NCBI GenBank assembly: GCA_017577615.1 | Contig: PKRE01000001.1 | Span: 883,274-947,273 of the forward strand | Origin: Gammaproteobacteria bacterium | Lineage (GTDB): Bacteria; Pseudomonadota; Gammaproteobacteria; Steroidobacterales; Steroidobacteraceae | Reading direction: 5' to 3' | Length of the DNA: 64,000 nt | Shown: positions 55,094 to 63,507 of the stretch, piece after piece | Position numbering within the stretch: position 1 is the stretch's first letter | Layout of the letters: every line of letters starts with the position of its first letter | The notes under the pieces: generated by a model | Database searches by the model: none | Told to the model about the DNA's origin: nothing | What the model saw: only the letters and a program-made list of their open reading frames with translations | Translations under genes and position numbers: made by a program

Positions 55094-56530
55094 ATGTCTA
55101 CCGCAGTAGCAACCGCAACCGGCAAGATCGTCCAAATCATCGGCGCGGTCATCGACGTCGAGTTTCCGCGGGACCAAGTCCCGAGGGTGTACGAGGCGCT
55201 CAAGCTCGAGAACGTCGATTTGACGCTCGAGGTTCAGCAGCAGCTCGGCGACGGTATCGTGCGCACGATTGCGATGGGCGTCTCGGAAGGTCTGCAACGC
55301 GGGATGAAAGTCCGTGCGACCGGTGCGCCCATTTCCGTGCCCGTCGGTGCCGCCACGCTCGGCCGCATCATGGACGTGCTCGGTAATCCGCAGGACGAGA
55401 AAGGCCCGGTCAAGGCAAAGGAGTTCTGGCCGATTCACCGTCCCGCTCCGTCTTACGAGGAGCAGGCTGGCGGTCAGGAGCTGCTCGTCACCGGTATCAA
55501 GGTCATCGACCTGCTCATTCCGTTCGCCAAGGGCGGCAAGATTGGTCTGTTCGGCGGCGCGGGCGTGGGCAAGACCGTCAACATGCTCGAGCTCATCAAC
55601 AACATCGCCAAGCAGCATTCGGGTCTGTCGGTGTTCGCGGGCGTGGGTGAGCGTACGCGCGAAGGCAACGACTTCTATCACGAGATGATCGAAGCCGGCG
55701 TCATCGACCTTGAGAACCTCGAAAACTCGAAGGTGGCGATGGTGTACGGCCAGATGAACGAGCCGCCGGGCAACCGCCTGCGTGTGGCGCTCACCGGTCT
55801 GACGATGGCGGAGTACTTCCGCGACGAGAAGACCGAGAGCGGTAAGGGCCGCGACGTGCTGCTCTTCATTGACAACATCTACCGCTACACGCTTGCCGGC
55901 ACGGAGGTGTCCGCGCTGCTCGGCCGTATGCCGTCCGCGGTGGGTTACCAGCCGACCCTCGCGGAAGAGATGGGCGTGCTGCAGGAGCGCATCACGTCGA
56001 CGAAGACGGGATCGATTACCTCGATTCAAGCCGTCTACGTGCCTGCGGACGACTTGACTGACCCGTCGCCGGCCACGACGTTCGCGCACCTCGACGCCAC
56101 CGTCGTGCTCTCGCGTCAGATTGCTGCGCTGGGTATCTATCCGGCGGTGGATCCGCTCGAGTCGACGAGCCGTCAGCTCGATCCGCTCGTCGTCGGTGAA
56201 GAGCACTACAACGTCGCGCGCGGCGTGCAGGCCGTGCTGCAGCGTTACAAGGAGCTGCAGGACATCATCGCGATCCTCGGCATGGACGAGCTGTCGGAAG
56301 AAGACAAGCTCATCGTGGCACGTGCGCGCAAGATCCAGCGCTTCTTGTCGCAGCCGTTCAACGTTGCGAAGGTCTTCACCGGTCAGGACGGCAAGATCGT
56401 GCCGCTCAAGGAGACGATCCGCGGCTTCAAAGGCATTCTCGATGGCGAGTACGACCACTTGCCGGAACAGGCCTTCTACATGGTCGGCGGCATCGACGAA
56501 GCGGTGGAGAAGGCGAAGACCCTGCAGTAA
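55094..56530 (+). CDS. atpD: ATP synthase F1 subunit beta
   Basis: Catalytic subunit, 478 residues. GKIVQIIGAVIDVEFPR at the N-terminus, Walker A GGAGVGKTVNMLELI (about 153), the catalytic GERTREGNDFYHEM and the C-terminal DELSEEDKL motif are all intact. Confidence 0.98.
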   Translation: MSTAVATATGKIVQIIGAVIDVEFPRDQVPRVYEALKLENVDLTLEVQQQLGDGIVRTIAMGVSEGLQRGMKVRATGAPISVPVGAATLGRIMDVLGNPQDEKGPVKAKEFWPIHRPAPSYEEQAGGQELLVTGIKVIDLLIPFAKGGKIGLFGGAGVGKTVNMLELINNIAKQHSGLSVFAGVGERTREGNDFYHEMIEAGVIDLENLENSKVAMVYGQMNEPPGNRLRVALTGLTMAEYFRDEKTESGKGRDVLLFIDNIYRYTLAGTEVSALLGRMPSAVGYQPTLAEEMGVLQERITSTKTGSITSIQAVYVPADDLTDPSPATTFAHLDATVVLSRQIAALGIYPAVDPLESTSRQLDPLVVGEEHYNVARGVQAVLQRYKELQDIIAILGMDELSEEDKLIVARARKIQRFLSQPFNVAKVFTGQDGKIVPLKETIRGFKGILDGEYDHLPEQAFYMVGGIDEAVEKAKTLQ

Positions 56531-56541
56531 GAGGAAACTTA

Positions 56542-56606
56542 ACCGCTCGACGGTCGATTATCGGCTCCCGGCGCAGTGCGCAGTGAGCTGCCGGTCGACC
56601 GTCATC
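56542..56606. repeat. Palindrome between atpD and atpC
   Basis: GACGGTCGA (56549-56557) pairs perfectly with TCGACCGTC (56595-56603), with inner CGGCTC and GAGCTGCCG pairing further. GCAGTGC GCAGTGA GCTGCCG are in 7-bp steps. Confidence 0.65.
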
Positions 56607-56622
56607 TGACAACAGAGCTCCT

Positions 56623-57048
56623 ATGGCCAGCACCATCCACGTCGACATCGTCAGCGCCGAAGGCGAGATCTTCTCCGGCGAGGCCTCGATGGTCTTCGCC
56701 CCTGCGGTGATGGGCGAGATCGGCATCGCCCCTCGGCACGCACCGCTGCTGACCACGCTCAAGCCCGGCGAGGTGCGCGTGCAGACGCCGGCCGGTGAAG
56801 AGCACTTCTTTTTCGTCTCCGGCGGTGCGCTCGAGATCCAGCCGCACGTCGTCACCGTGCTCGCGGACACCGCGCTGCGTGCACACGATCTCGACGAGGC
56901 GGCTGCCCTGCAAGCAAAGCAGCGCGCCGAGGAAGCCCTCCGTGCACGCGTGGACAAGATCGAGCTCGCCGAGGCACAGGCAGAGCTCGCCCGCGCCGTG
57001 GCACAGCTGCGCGCCATCGAGAAGCTGCGCAAGCTCCGACGGTCGTGA
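56623..57048 (+). CDS. atpC: ATP synthase F1 subunit epsilon
   Basis: 141 residues: N-terminal beta barrel (VDIVSAEGEIFSGEASMVFAPAVMGEIGIAPRHAPLLT) and C-terminal helical hairpin (DEAAALQAKQRAEEAL), the inhibitor arm. Last gene of the operon; a strong terminator follows. Confidence 0.96.
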   Translation: MASTIHVDIVSAEGEIFSGEASMVFAPAVMGEIGIAPRHAPLLTTLKPGEVRVQTPAGEEHFFFVSGGALEIQPHVVTVLADTALRAHDLDEAAALQAKQRAEEALRARVDKIELAEAQAELARAVAQLRAIEKLRKLRRS

Positions 57049-57075
57049 TCGCTGGATTCGCAGCCGGACTTTGGA

Positions 57076-57107
57076 GAAAAAATGCGCCCCTCGTGGCGCA
57101 TTTTTTC
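57076..57107. terminator. Intrinsic terminator after atpC
   Basis: A perfect 13-bp inverted repeat, GAAAAAATGCGCC and GGCGCATTTTTTC, with a six-base loop. The A-run before and T-run after the stem make it work in either direction. It ends the atp operon and separates it from glmU. Confidence 0.92.
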
Positions 57108-57180
57108 GTTGAGGAGCTCGCTTGTCTTGTAACGAGCAACGCTACATTGTTGCGGCCAATCAAGCAGTAGACACTTAGCT

Positions 57181-58551
57181 ATGCCTCTTTCGATCGTCAT
57201 TCTCGCGGCGGGGCAAGGCAAACGGATGAACTCCGATCTGCCGAAAGTCCTGCAGCCCCTGGCGGGCCGACCACTGCTCGCTCATGTGTTACAAACGGCC
57301 AAGTCACTCGACGCAGCAGCGATCCACGTGGTCTACGGTCACGGTGGTGATCGCGTCCGTGCTGCACTTGCCGATGAGTCCGTGAACTGGGTGCTGCAGG
57401 CCGAGCAGCTCGGCACTGGTCATGCCGTGGCCCAAGCCATGCCCGCGATTCCCGACGGTCACGATGTGCTCATCCTGTATGGCGATGTGCCGCTCGTGCG
57501 CGCTGAGACTCTGCAACGTGTGGCTGCTCACAGCAGCGACAGCAGCATCGGTTTGCTCACTGCCGTGCTACGGGATCCGACGGGCTACGGCAGAATCGTG
57601 CGCGACGGAGCAGGCAACGTCGTGCGCATCGTCGAGCACAAGGACGCCAACACGAAGGAGCGCGCGATCAACGAGGTCAACACCGGTTTGATGGCCATGC
57701 CCGCAGCGGCGTTGCGTCACTGGCTGGCCGCGCTGCGCAATGACAATGCGCAAGGCGAGTACTACCTCACCGATGTGATCCTCATGGCGGTCCGCGAAGG
57801 CCGCAAGATCCATGCGGTGGTCGCAACCAGCGAAGACGAGGTGCTCGGCGTGAACGACAAGGTGCAGCTGGCGCAGCTCGAAAGCGCGTACCGAGCCCAG
57901 AAAGCCACCGAGCTCATGCTCAACGGCGTGACCATCGTGGATCCTGCGCGCATCGACATACGCGGGGAAGTGACTGCGGGTCGCGATGTCTTCATCGACA
58001 TCAATGTCGTGCTCATTGGTAAGGTGCAGCTCGGCGACCGAGTGCGCATCGGACCGAACTGCGTGCTCAAGGACTGCCGTATCGATGCAGATACCGAGCT
58101 TCATCCGAATTGCGTCATCGACCGCGCCACGATCGGCCCGCGTAACTCCATCGGTCCATTCGCGCGCGTGCGGCCGGACAGCGTGCTGCACGAGGACGTT
58201 CACATCGGCAACTTCGTCGAGGTCAAGAAGAGCGAAATCGGAGCCGGCAGCAAGGCCAATCACCTCACATACCTCGGCGATACCGTCGTGGGGCGCAAGG
58301 TCAACGTTGGCGCGGGCACCGTCACCTGCAACTACGATGGTGTGAACAAGTTTCGGACCGAGATCGAAGACGGCGCCTTCATCGGTTCCGGAACCATGCT
58401 CGTCGCCCCTGTGAAGATCGGCACCGGCGCCACGATCGGGGCCGGCTCAACGATCACGAAGGATGCGCCGCCCGAAAAACTCACATTGGCGCGCGCACGC
58501 CAAACCACGGTCGAGGGGTGGCGTCGGCCCGCGAAGAAGACCGAGGAGTGA
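57181..58551 (+). CDS. glmU: Bifunctional UDP-N-acetylglucosamine pyrophosphorylase / GlcN-1-P acetyltransferase
   Basis: Makes UDP-GlcNAc for peptidoglycan and LPS, 456 residues. The uridylyltransferase loop LAAGQGKRMNSDLPKVLQPL (about 8-27) is followed, from about 230, by a left-handed beta-helix of hexapeptides with NFVEVKKSEIG, NHLTYLGD, GAGTVTCNYDG and GSGTMLVAPV. Both active sites look complete. It lies between the atp operon and glmS, the classical order. Confidence 0.97.
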   Translation: MPLSIVILAAGQGKRMNSDLPKVLQPLAGRPLLAHVLQTAKSLDAAAIHVVYGHGGDRVRAALADESVNWVLQAEQLGTGHAVAQAMPAIPDGHDVLILYGDVPLVRAETLQRVAAHSSDSSIGLLTAVLRDPTGYGRIVRDGAGNVVRIVEHKDANTKERAINEVNTGLMAMPAAALRHWLAALRNDNAQGEYYLTDVILMAVREGRKIHAVVATSEDEVLGVNDKVQLAQLESAYRAQKATELMLNGVTIVDPARIDIRGEVTAGRDVFIDINVVLIGKVQLGDRVRIGPNCVLKDCRIDADTELHPNCVIDRATIGPRNSIGPFARVRPDSVLHEDVHIGNFVEVKKSEIGAGSKANHLTYLGDTVVGRKVNVGAGTVTCNYDGVNKFRTEIEDGAFIGSGTMLVAPVKIGTGATIGAGSTITKDAPPEKLTLARARQTTVEGWRRPAKKTEE

Positions 58552-58683
58552 GGATGTAGGTGTAGCTGGTCGGCTACAAACGCGGCAAGTGTGCGCTCGT
58601 GTCATGCGCGCCGCCTGGGGAAATGCTTAAAATGCATTGAATCACGTCTTCCTACAGTCTACAGCCCAGAGCCTACAGTAGCC
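58552..58683. repeat. Heptad-repeat palindrome between glmU and glmS
   Basis: Left arm GGATGTA GGTGTAG (from 58552), right arm TCCTACA GTCTACA GCCCAGA GCCTACA GTAGCCT (58649-58683), ending 13 bases before the glmS start codon. The CTACA units of the right arm pair with TGTAG units of the left. Confidence 0.7.
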
Positions 58684-58695
58684 TCGGACACCTTT

Positions 58696-60531
58696 ATGTG
58701 CGGTATCGTCGGCGCCATTGCTGATCGCAACATCGTTCCCATCCTGGTCGAAGGCCTGCGCCGACTCGAATACCGCGGGTATGACTCGGCGGGCATTGCA
58801 GCGCTCAACGCGAACGGGCAGCTGCGACGCATCCGCGCCGTCGGCAAAGTCAAGGTATTGCAGGATGCGCTGCTCGAGTCGCCCATCGAAGGCGCAGTCG
58901 GCATCGCTCATACACGCTGGGCGACCCACGGCGTGCCCTCCGAGCGCAACGCTCACCCGCACGTCTCGCGCGACGGCATCGCGATCGTTCACAACGGCAT
59001 CATCGAGAACCATGAAGAGCTGCGCGAAGAGCTCTTGAAGCTCGATTACACCTTCACCTCGGAAACCGACACCGAGGTGATCGCGCACCGCATTCACTAT
59101 CACAAGCGCAAGCTCGGTGACCTGTTCCGCGCCGTCCGCGCGACCGTGGCCGAGCTCGAAGGTGCCTATGCCCTCGCCGTCATCTCGGAAGATTCCCCGG
59201 ACACGATCGTGGTCGCCCGTGCCGGTTGTCCGGTCGTCGTGGGACTCGGAGAGCAGGAGAACTTCGTGGCATCCGACGTCTCCGCGCTCCTGCCGGTGAC
59301 GCGGCGTTTCATGTTCTTGGAAGAAGGCGACGTGGCGGAGATCCGGCGCACCGCCATCCGCGTGCTCGACAGCGAGGGTAACACCGCACGCAGACCTGTC
59401 CGTGAGAGTGAGCTTTCCGCCGATGCAGCTGAGAAGGGCGACTTCGAGCACTACATGCTCAAGGAAATCTACGAGCAGCCGCGCGCCATCGCCCAAACGC
59501 TCGAGGAGCGCGTTGCCGGCGGCAAGCTGCTCGAAGCGGCATTCGGCCCATCCGCAACCGAAGTCTTCCGTCGCACTGAGGCTGTGCAGATCGTTGCGTG
59601 TGGCACCAGCTATCACGCCGGCGCCGTCGCGAAGTACTGCATCGAGCAGATCGCACGCATCCCGTGCTGGGTTGAGATCGCAAGCGAGTACCGCTACCGC
59701 AACCCGGTCGTGCCGAAGAACACACTGTTCGTATCGATCTCTCAGTCGGGTGAGACAGCAGATACGCTGGCTGCCTTGCGGATGGCAAAGAAGGCAGGTT
59801 ATCTATCGACGCTTGCCATCTGCAACGTTCCCGAGAGCTCGCTCGTACGCGAGTCCGATCTCGTCCTGCTCACGCGCGCGGGTCCAGAGATCGGCGTCGC
59901 CTCCACCAAGGCATTCACGACCCAGCTCGTTGCGCTCGGCATGCTCGTCGTTGCACTCGCCAAGTGCCACGGCATCGACGCCGAGCGTGAACGCGGCCTC
60001 GTGCATCGACTCCTCGAAATTCCCTCCCTCATCGAAAAGACGCTGCACCTCGACGAGACGATCAAGGAGCTCGCCAAGCGCTTCGCCGACAAGCATCACG
60101 CCCTCTTCCTGGGACGCGGCCAGATGTATCCGATCGCGCTGGAAGGCGCGCTCAAGCTCAAAGAGATCTCATACATCCACGCCGAAGGTTATCCCGCAGG
60201 CGAGCTGAAGCACGGACCGCTTGCCCTCGTCGACGCAGACATGCCCGTCATTGCCGTCGCGCCGAACAACGACCTGCTCGAGAAGCTCAAGTCGAACCTA
60301 CAGGAAGTCCGCGCCCGCGGCGGCGAGCTCTTCGTGTTCGCCGATCCCGATTCCGGCATCCAGGCTTCCGACGGCATCACCGTCATCACGATGCCGAAGC
60401 ACGTCACCCACTTCCAAGCACCTGCCGTCTACACAATCCCGCTGCAACTCCTTGCCTATCACTGCGCGCTGCTCAAAGGCACCGATGTCGATCAACCACG
60501 GAACTTGGCGAAGAGTGTGACGGTGGAGTAA
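58696..60531 (+). CDS. glmS: Glucosamine-fructose-6-phosphate aminotransferase
   Basis: Makes glucosamine 6-phosphate from fructose 6-phosphate and glutamine, 611 residues. The N-terminal glutaminase starts MCGIVGAIAD, with Cys as the nucleophile after Met removal. Two SIS domains follow (CGTSYHAGAVAKY, SISQSGETADTLAAL, AEGYPAGELKHGPLALVD). The final residues GTDVDQPRNLAKSVTVE match E. coli, and the underlying DNA is the TnsD-binding part of attTn7. The ATG at 58696 is chosen because the mature enzyme must begin with Cys. Confidence 0.98.
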   Translation: MCGIVGAIADRNIVPILVEGLRRLEYRGYDSAGIAALNANGQLRRIRAVGKVKVLQDALLESPIEGAVGIAHTRWATHGVPSERNAHPHVSRDGIAIVHNGIIENHEELREELLKLDYTFTSETDTEVIAHRIHYHKRKLGDLFRAVRATVAELEGAYALAVISEDSPDTIVVARAGCPVVVGLGEQENFVASDVSALLPVTRRFMFLEEGDVAEIRRTAIRVLDSEGNTARRPVRESELSADAAEKGDFEHYMLKEIYEQPRAIAQTLEERVAGGKLLEAAFGPSATEVFRRTEAVQIVACGTSYHAGAVAKYCIEQIARIPCWVEIASEYRYRNPVVPKNTLFVSISQSGETADTLAALRMAKKAGYLSTLAICNVPESSLVRESDLVLLTRAGPEIGVASTKAFTTQLVALGMLVVALAKCHGIDAERERGLVHRLLEIPSLIEKTLHLDETIKELAKRFADKHHALFLGRGQMYPIALEGALKLKEISYIHAEGYPAGELKHGPLALVDADMPVIAVAPNNDLLEKLKSNLQEVRARGGELFVFADPDSGIQASDGITVITMPKHVTHFQAPAVYTIPLQLLAYHCALLKGTDVDQPRNLAKSVTVE

Positions 60532-60555
60532 CAGTAGGGTGGAAAAAGAGATTTC
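60475..60555 (+). other. attTn7 site (glmS end plus target duplication)
   Basis: TnsD of Tn7 recognises the conserved last codons of glmS and directs insertion about 25 bp past the stop codon. Here the glmS stop ends at 60531, and a Tn7-like transposon end starts at 60556, leaving 24 bp. ATTTC at 60551-60555 is the predicted 5-bp target duplication. The other copy would lie outside this window. Confidence 0.75.
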
Positions 60556-60646
60556 TGTGCGTCGAAAACAAAGTCGTTCCCTGAGGAACAAAGTCGTTTC
60601 CCCGAAAACATAGTCGCTTCCTGAAGAACAAAGTCGTTACGCGGGT
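60556..60646 (+). mobile_element. Right end of a Tn7-like transposon with four TnsB-type repeats
   Basis: The end reads TGTGCGTCG and leads into four head-to-tail 20-bp units starting at 60567, 60587, 60607 and 60627. All begin AACA(A/T)AGTCG, with TTCC in the first three. From memory, the Tn7 right end also starts TGTG, has AAAGTC at positions 15-20 as here, and carries four closely spaced TnsB sites. The end faces glmS in the same orientation as Tn7. The tns genes are not in the window, so the element type and whether it is intact are unknown. Confidence 0.75.
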
Positions 60647-60871
60647 GCGTGTGTTACGCCGGCTCACGAAGCAGCGATGCTGGCGTTCCAATCGTTCTGG
60701 TTGACACCACACTGGGTACGCTCCGCTTGAGGCAATTCGCCGGGCGAACTCCCTAGTGACAGCTCGCCATGCCTCCCGACTCCGCCCCTTGGGACGTTCA
60801 CGAACGTTTCGACTACGGCAGTGAGCGTTTACAGCTAATCGCTTGAATACGATCGTTTCCACTTCCAGCGT
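60647..60871. other. Non-coding stretch between transposon end and hipB
   Basis: About 225 bp with no gene I can support. A CGTTTACA half-site at 60826-60833 repeats half of the operator palindrome further down, suggesting a second repressor contact. Confidence 0.5.
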
Positions 60872-60889
60872 GTAAACGACCGTTTACAG
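60872..60889. promoter_or_regulatory. Palindromic operator upstream of hipB
   Basis: TGTAAACG, two bases, CGTTTACA: a perfect 8-bp inverted repeat, 10 bp before the hipB start codon. HipB-type antitoxins repress their own operon by binding such sites, so this is the likely autoregulatory operator. Confidence 0.65.
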
Positions 60890-60899
60890 CCAGGTCATC

Positions 60900-61202
60900 A
60901 TGGAAGTCCGCACGCCAAGAGCCCTCGGTGCACTCATCCGCGCGTGTCGGCGGGAGCTGAACTTCGGCCAGGAGGCGTTCGCGGCTCGAGTCGGGGGTTC
61001 CCGCCCGTGGCTGAGTGCGGTCGAAAGGGGTAAGCCGACGGCCGAGATGGCGCTCGTGCTCCGCACGCTCGCCGCGCTGGGCCTGATTCTCGATGTGCGC
61101 GCTGAGGGCGGTGCGCAACCCCATTCGTCACCACCTGCGCGCCCTGACCTCCCGCGGATCGACCTCAATGAGATCGTCGACCGACACAGGAAGAGCCGAT
61201 AG
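60900..61202 (+). CDS. hipB: HipB-like antitoxin, XRE-type helix-turn-helix
   Basis: A 100-residue DNA-binding protein. The HTH spans LGALIRACRRELNFGQEAFAARVGGSRPWLSAVERG (about 9-43). The next segment, KPTAEMALVLRTLAALGLILDV, is typical of HipB/Y4mF-type antitoxins. It probably neutralised the HipA kinase encoded directly downstream and repressed the operon. Its end overlaps what remains of hipA in another frame. The reading frame itself is intact, so an orphan antitoxin or regulator may still be made. Confidence 0.82.
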   Translation: MEVRTPRALGALIRACRRELNFGQEAFAARVGGSRPWLSAVERGKPTAEMALVLRTLAALGLILDVRAEGGAQPHSSPPARPDLPRIDLNEIVDRHRKSR

Positions 61203-62195
61203 GGCGGCTCACCGCCAAAGGCGCTGCTGTCTCGTTCCACTACGAGGACAGCTGGCGCGACCAGCCCGGCAGCCTCCCGTTGTCCCTGTCGATGCCCCTG
61301 TTGGCGAAGGATCACGGGAAGCGGGTCGTTGAACCGTACCTCTGGAATCTGCTGCCGGACAACGACGAGACTGTTCTCGCCTGGGCACGAAACTTTGGCG
61401 TGAAGAAGAATGCGTTCGAGCTCCTGTCATGCACCGGGGAAGACCTCCTCGGCGCCGCGCAGATCGTGCCGCCGGAGCGCCTCGATGCGCTCAGCGTCCA
61501 ACACGAGCCCGTCGTACAGTGGCGACGAGGATCAGATCGCACAGCGCCTGAGTGAGCTCAAAGGTCGATCGCACCGGGTGGTCACGACCCGGCGACGTCA
61601 GCTACTTCTCTCTGGCGGGTGCGCAGCCGAAGCTGACCTTACACCGGCAAGGGGAGCGATGGGGCATTCCGGCCGGGCGCACCCCGACCACGCACATCCT
61701 GAAACCTCCGCTCCGGGAACTCGCGGGGTTCGCCGAGAATGAGCACTTCTGTCTCGCCTCGCGCATGAGGTCGGGCTACCCTTGGCGAGATCCGCCGTGA
61801 TCCGCTTCGCGAGTGAGGTCGCGTTCGTCACCGAGCGTTTCGATCGGGTGCTTGCCAGTGGCGAGTTCGTGCGCGTGCACGCCGAGGACTTCTGCCAGGC
61901 GCTAGCAGTGCGTCCGGAGCGCAAGTATCAGAACATAGGCGGACCGGGGCCGCGAGAGATTCTCGGGCTGCTCACCGATGTGTCTTCTGTACCCCAGGAG
62001 GATTGCGCGACGTTCTTCAATGCGATCGCGTTCAACTACCTCCTCGGCGGCACGGATGCGCACGCGAAGAACTACTCATTGCTCTTCGGTCCCGGGCAGG
62101 TCCGCCTCGCGCCCCTTTACGACATTGCAAGCGCCTTCCCGTACTACGACAGACAACGGCTCAAGCTCGCGAAGAAAGTCGGCAGTCATTACAAC
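61172..62195 (+). pseudogene. hipA: Decayed hipA serine/threonine kinase toxin gene
   Basis: The remnant reads in three frames. Segment 1 (about 61172-61520) gives IGRLTAKGAAVSFHYEDSW and SLPLSLSMPLLA, then LWNLLPDNDETVLAWAR. Segment 2 (about 61525-61560) gives EDQIAQRLSELK. Segment 3 (about 61562-61755) gives GWSRPGDVSYFSLAGAQPKLTLH. Segment 4 (from about 61757) gives EVGLPLARSAVIRF, TDAHAKNYSLLF and LAPLYDIASAFPY, the kinase catalytic and metal motifs. No start codon follows the in-frame TGA at 61169, and the last part is cut off where the IS element begins. HipA normally phosphorylates a target such as glutamyl-tRNA synthetase. This copy cannot make a full protein. Confidence 0.85.
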
Positions 62196-62234
62196 TGAAC
62201 CGCCCCGGGAATGCCGGAGGCTCTTTGGTTTGAG

Positions 62235-63140
62235 TCAGGCCGCGACGGCCGACTCGATGCTGCGATAGTACTCGACCTCCTTCTCTGCCGGAGGAACGTT
62301 GCCGAGCGGCTCGAAGAGACGCCGATGATTGAACCAGTCGACCCATGCAAGCGTCGCGAGTTCGACGGCTTCAAGACTGCGCCATGGCCCTTGCTGTCTG
62401 ATCAGCTCGGTCTTGTAGAGACCGATAATCGTCTCAGCGAGGGCGTTGTCGTAGGAGTCTCCGACGCTACCGACGGAAGGCTCAATGCCGGCTTCGGCGA
62501 GTCGCTCAGTGTAGCGAATGGACACGTACTGCACGCCGCGGTCGCTGTGGTGAATCAGCGTCTCACCAGCCCCGATATCGCGGTCGTAGAGGGCCTGCTC
62601 GAGCGCGTCTAATGCGATGTCGCTGCGCAGCGAGCTCGACACTCGCCAGCCCACGATCCGCCGCGCGAACGCATCGATCACGAAGGCGACGTATACCACG
62701 CCTCGCCACGTCGCGACGTAGCTCAAATCCGCCACCCACAGAGCGTTCGGCCGCGGCACAGTGAAGATCCGATTGACACGATCCAGTCGGCGATCCTGCA
62801 GCTCGTCGGGGATCGTCGTTCTGATGCGTTTACCGCGTACAACGCCGCGCAGACCGAGGTCGCGCATCAGTCGTTCGATCGTACAACGAGCCACTTCGAT
62901 GCCTTCGCGATTGAGCTGCTTCCACACCTTGTGGGCGCCGTAAACGCGATAGTTCTCGTCCCACACGCGCTGCACTTCAGGCTTCAGCGCATCGTCGCGC
63001 TTGGCCCGTTCCGGGCGCAGCTCCGGCTCGCGCTCTCGCGCTTTGTGCTCGTGGTATGTCGATGGGGCGATCGGCAGTACTGCGCAGATCGGCTCGACCC
63101 CGAATCGGTCCTTGTGCTGATCGATATAGGCGACCATCAC
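62235..63140 (-). CDS. IS3-family transposase OrfB (integrase core)
   Basis: DDE transposase, about 301 residues. An HTH_21 segment (GVEPICAVLPIAPSTYHEHKA) is followed by the rve integrase core with Asp in ALWVADLSYVATWRGV, Asp in IHHSDRGVQYVS and Glu in SYDNALAETIIGLYKTE. All three catalytic acids are present. The frame begins with GTG/ATG overlapping the orfA stop. It is more likely made as an OrfAB fusion by -1 frameshifting at TTTTTTC (63170-63176), since the frame stays open back to that point. Confidence 0.93.
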   Translation of the reverse strand: MMVAYIDQHKDRFGVEPICAVLPIAPSTYHEHKAREREPELRPERAKRDDALKPEVQRVWDENYRVYGAHKVWKQLNREGIEVARCTIERLMRDLGLRGVVRGKRIRTTIPDELQDRRLDRVNRIFTVPRPNALWVADLSYVATWRGVVYVAFVIDAFARRIVGWRVSSSLRSDIALDALEQALYDRDIGAGETLIHHSDRGVQYVSIRYTERLAEAGIEPSVGSVGDSYDNALAETIIGLYKTELIRQQGPWRSLEAVELATLAWVDWFNHRRLFEPLGNVPPAEKEVEYYRSIESAVAA

Positions 63141-63457
63141 TTGCGTCGGCGGTCGAGCTCCGCCTGGGCGAAAAAAGCTGACGCCGTGCGCAGAATGTCG
63201 TTCGCTCGCCGCAACTCCCGGTTCTCGCGTTCGAGCTCCTTGAGCCGCTCACGGTCGCTGGTCGTCATCCCCCCTCGTCGGCCCTGGTCCGTCTCAGCTC
63301 GACGCACCCAGCCGCGCAACGTCTCTGCCGTGCACCCAATCTTTGACGCGATCGATCCGATCGCCGCCCACTGCGACGGGTACTCGCTCTCGTGCTCGAA
63401 CACCATGCGCACCGCGCGTTCGCGGACTTCGGGCGAATATCTCGTAGACTTCTTCAT
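63137..63457 (-). CDS. IS3-family transposase OrfA
   Basis: DNA-binding partner of OrfB, 106 residues. An HTH (WAAIGSIASKIGCTAETLRGWVRRAE, about 30-55) is followed by a leucine-zipper-like coiled coil (RERLKELERENRELRRAND). Near the end is a T-run, ASAFF, where the ribosome can slip into the orfB frame. OrfA alone usually acts as a repressor of transposition. Confidence 0.92.
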   Translation of the reverse strand: MKKSTRYSPEVRERAVRMVFEHESEYPSQWAAIGSIASKIGCTAETLRGWVRRAETDQGRRGGMTTSDRERLKELERENRELRRANDILRTASAFFAQAELDRRRK

Positions 63458-63507
63458 AGCTCCATCCTCTCAGGAAATGGAGCCTCCGGAAAAGCCGGGG
63501 CGGTTCA

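Larger units (their letters stand above)
62196..63507 (-). mobile_element. Complete IS3-family insertion sequence
   Basis: The 1,312-bp element is bounded by 28-bp inverted repeats (62196-62223 and 63480-63507). Both start TGAACCGCCCCGG and end CCGGAGGCTC, differing only in the middle. Each side is flanked by AAC, a 3-bp target duplication normal for IS3-family elements. It carries two overlapping transposase frames on the minus strand. Its left end supplies the stop codon that closes the hipA remnant. Confidence 0.92.

Noticed and set aside
60567..60646. CRISPR array
   Set aside because: Four repeats of 20 bp follow each other with no spacers; unit drift and position fit transposase binding sites instead.
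60567..60646. Plasmid-type iterons or replication origin
   Set aside because: No rep gene, DnaA boxes or AT-rich unwinding region nearby, while the glmS distance and TGTG terminus fit a Tn7-like end.
60532..60899. tRNA or other structured RNA gene downstream of glmS
   Set aside because: No cloverleaf or other RNA fold could be recognised; the region is explained by the transposon end and the hipB operator.
61280..62198. hipA frameshifts as sequencing errors
   Set aside because: The 60 kb of core genes show no comparable indels, hipA also lacks a start codon, and it is truncated where the IS begins; real decay is the simpler reading, although read data would decide.
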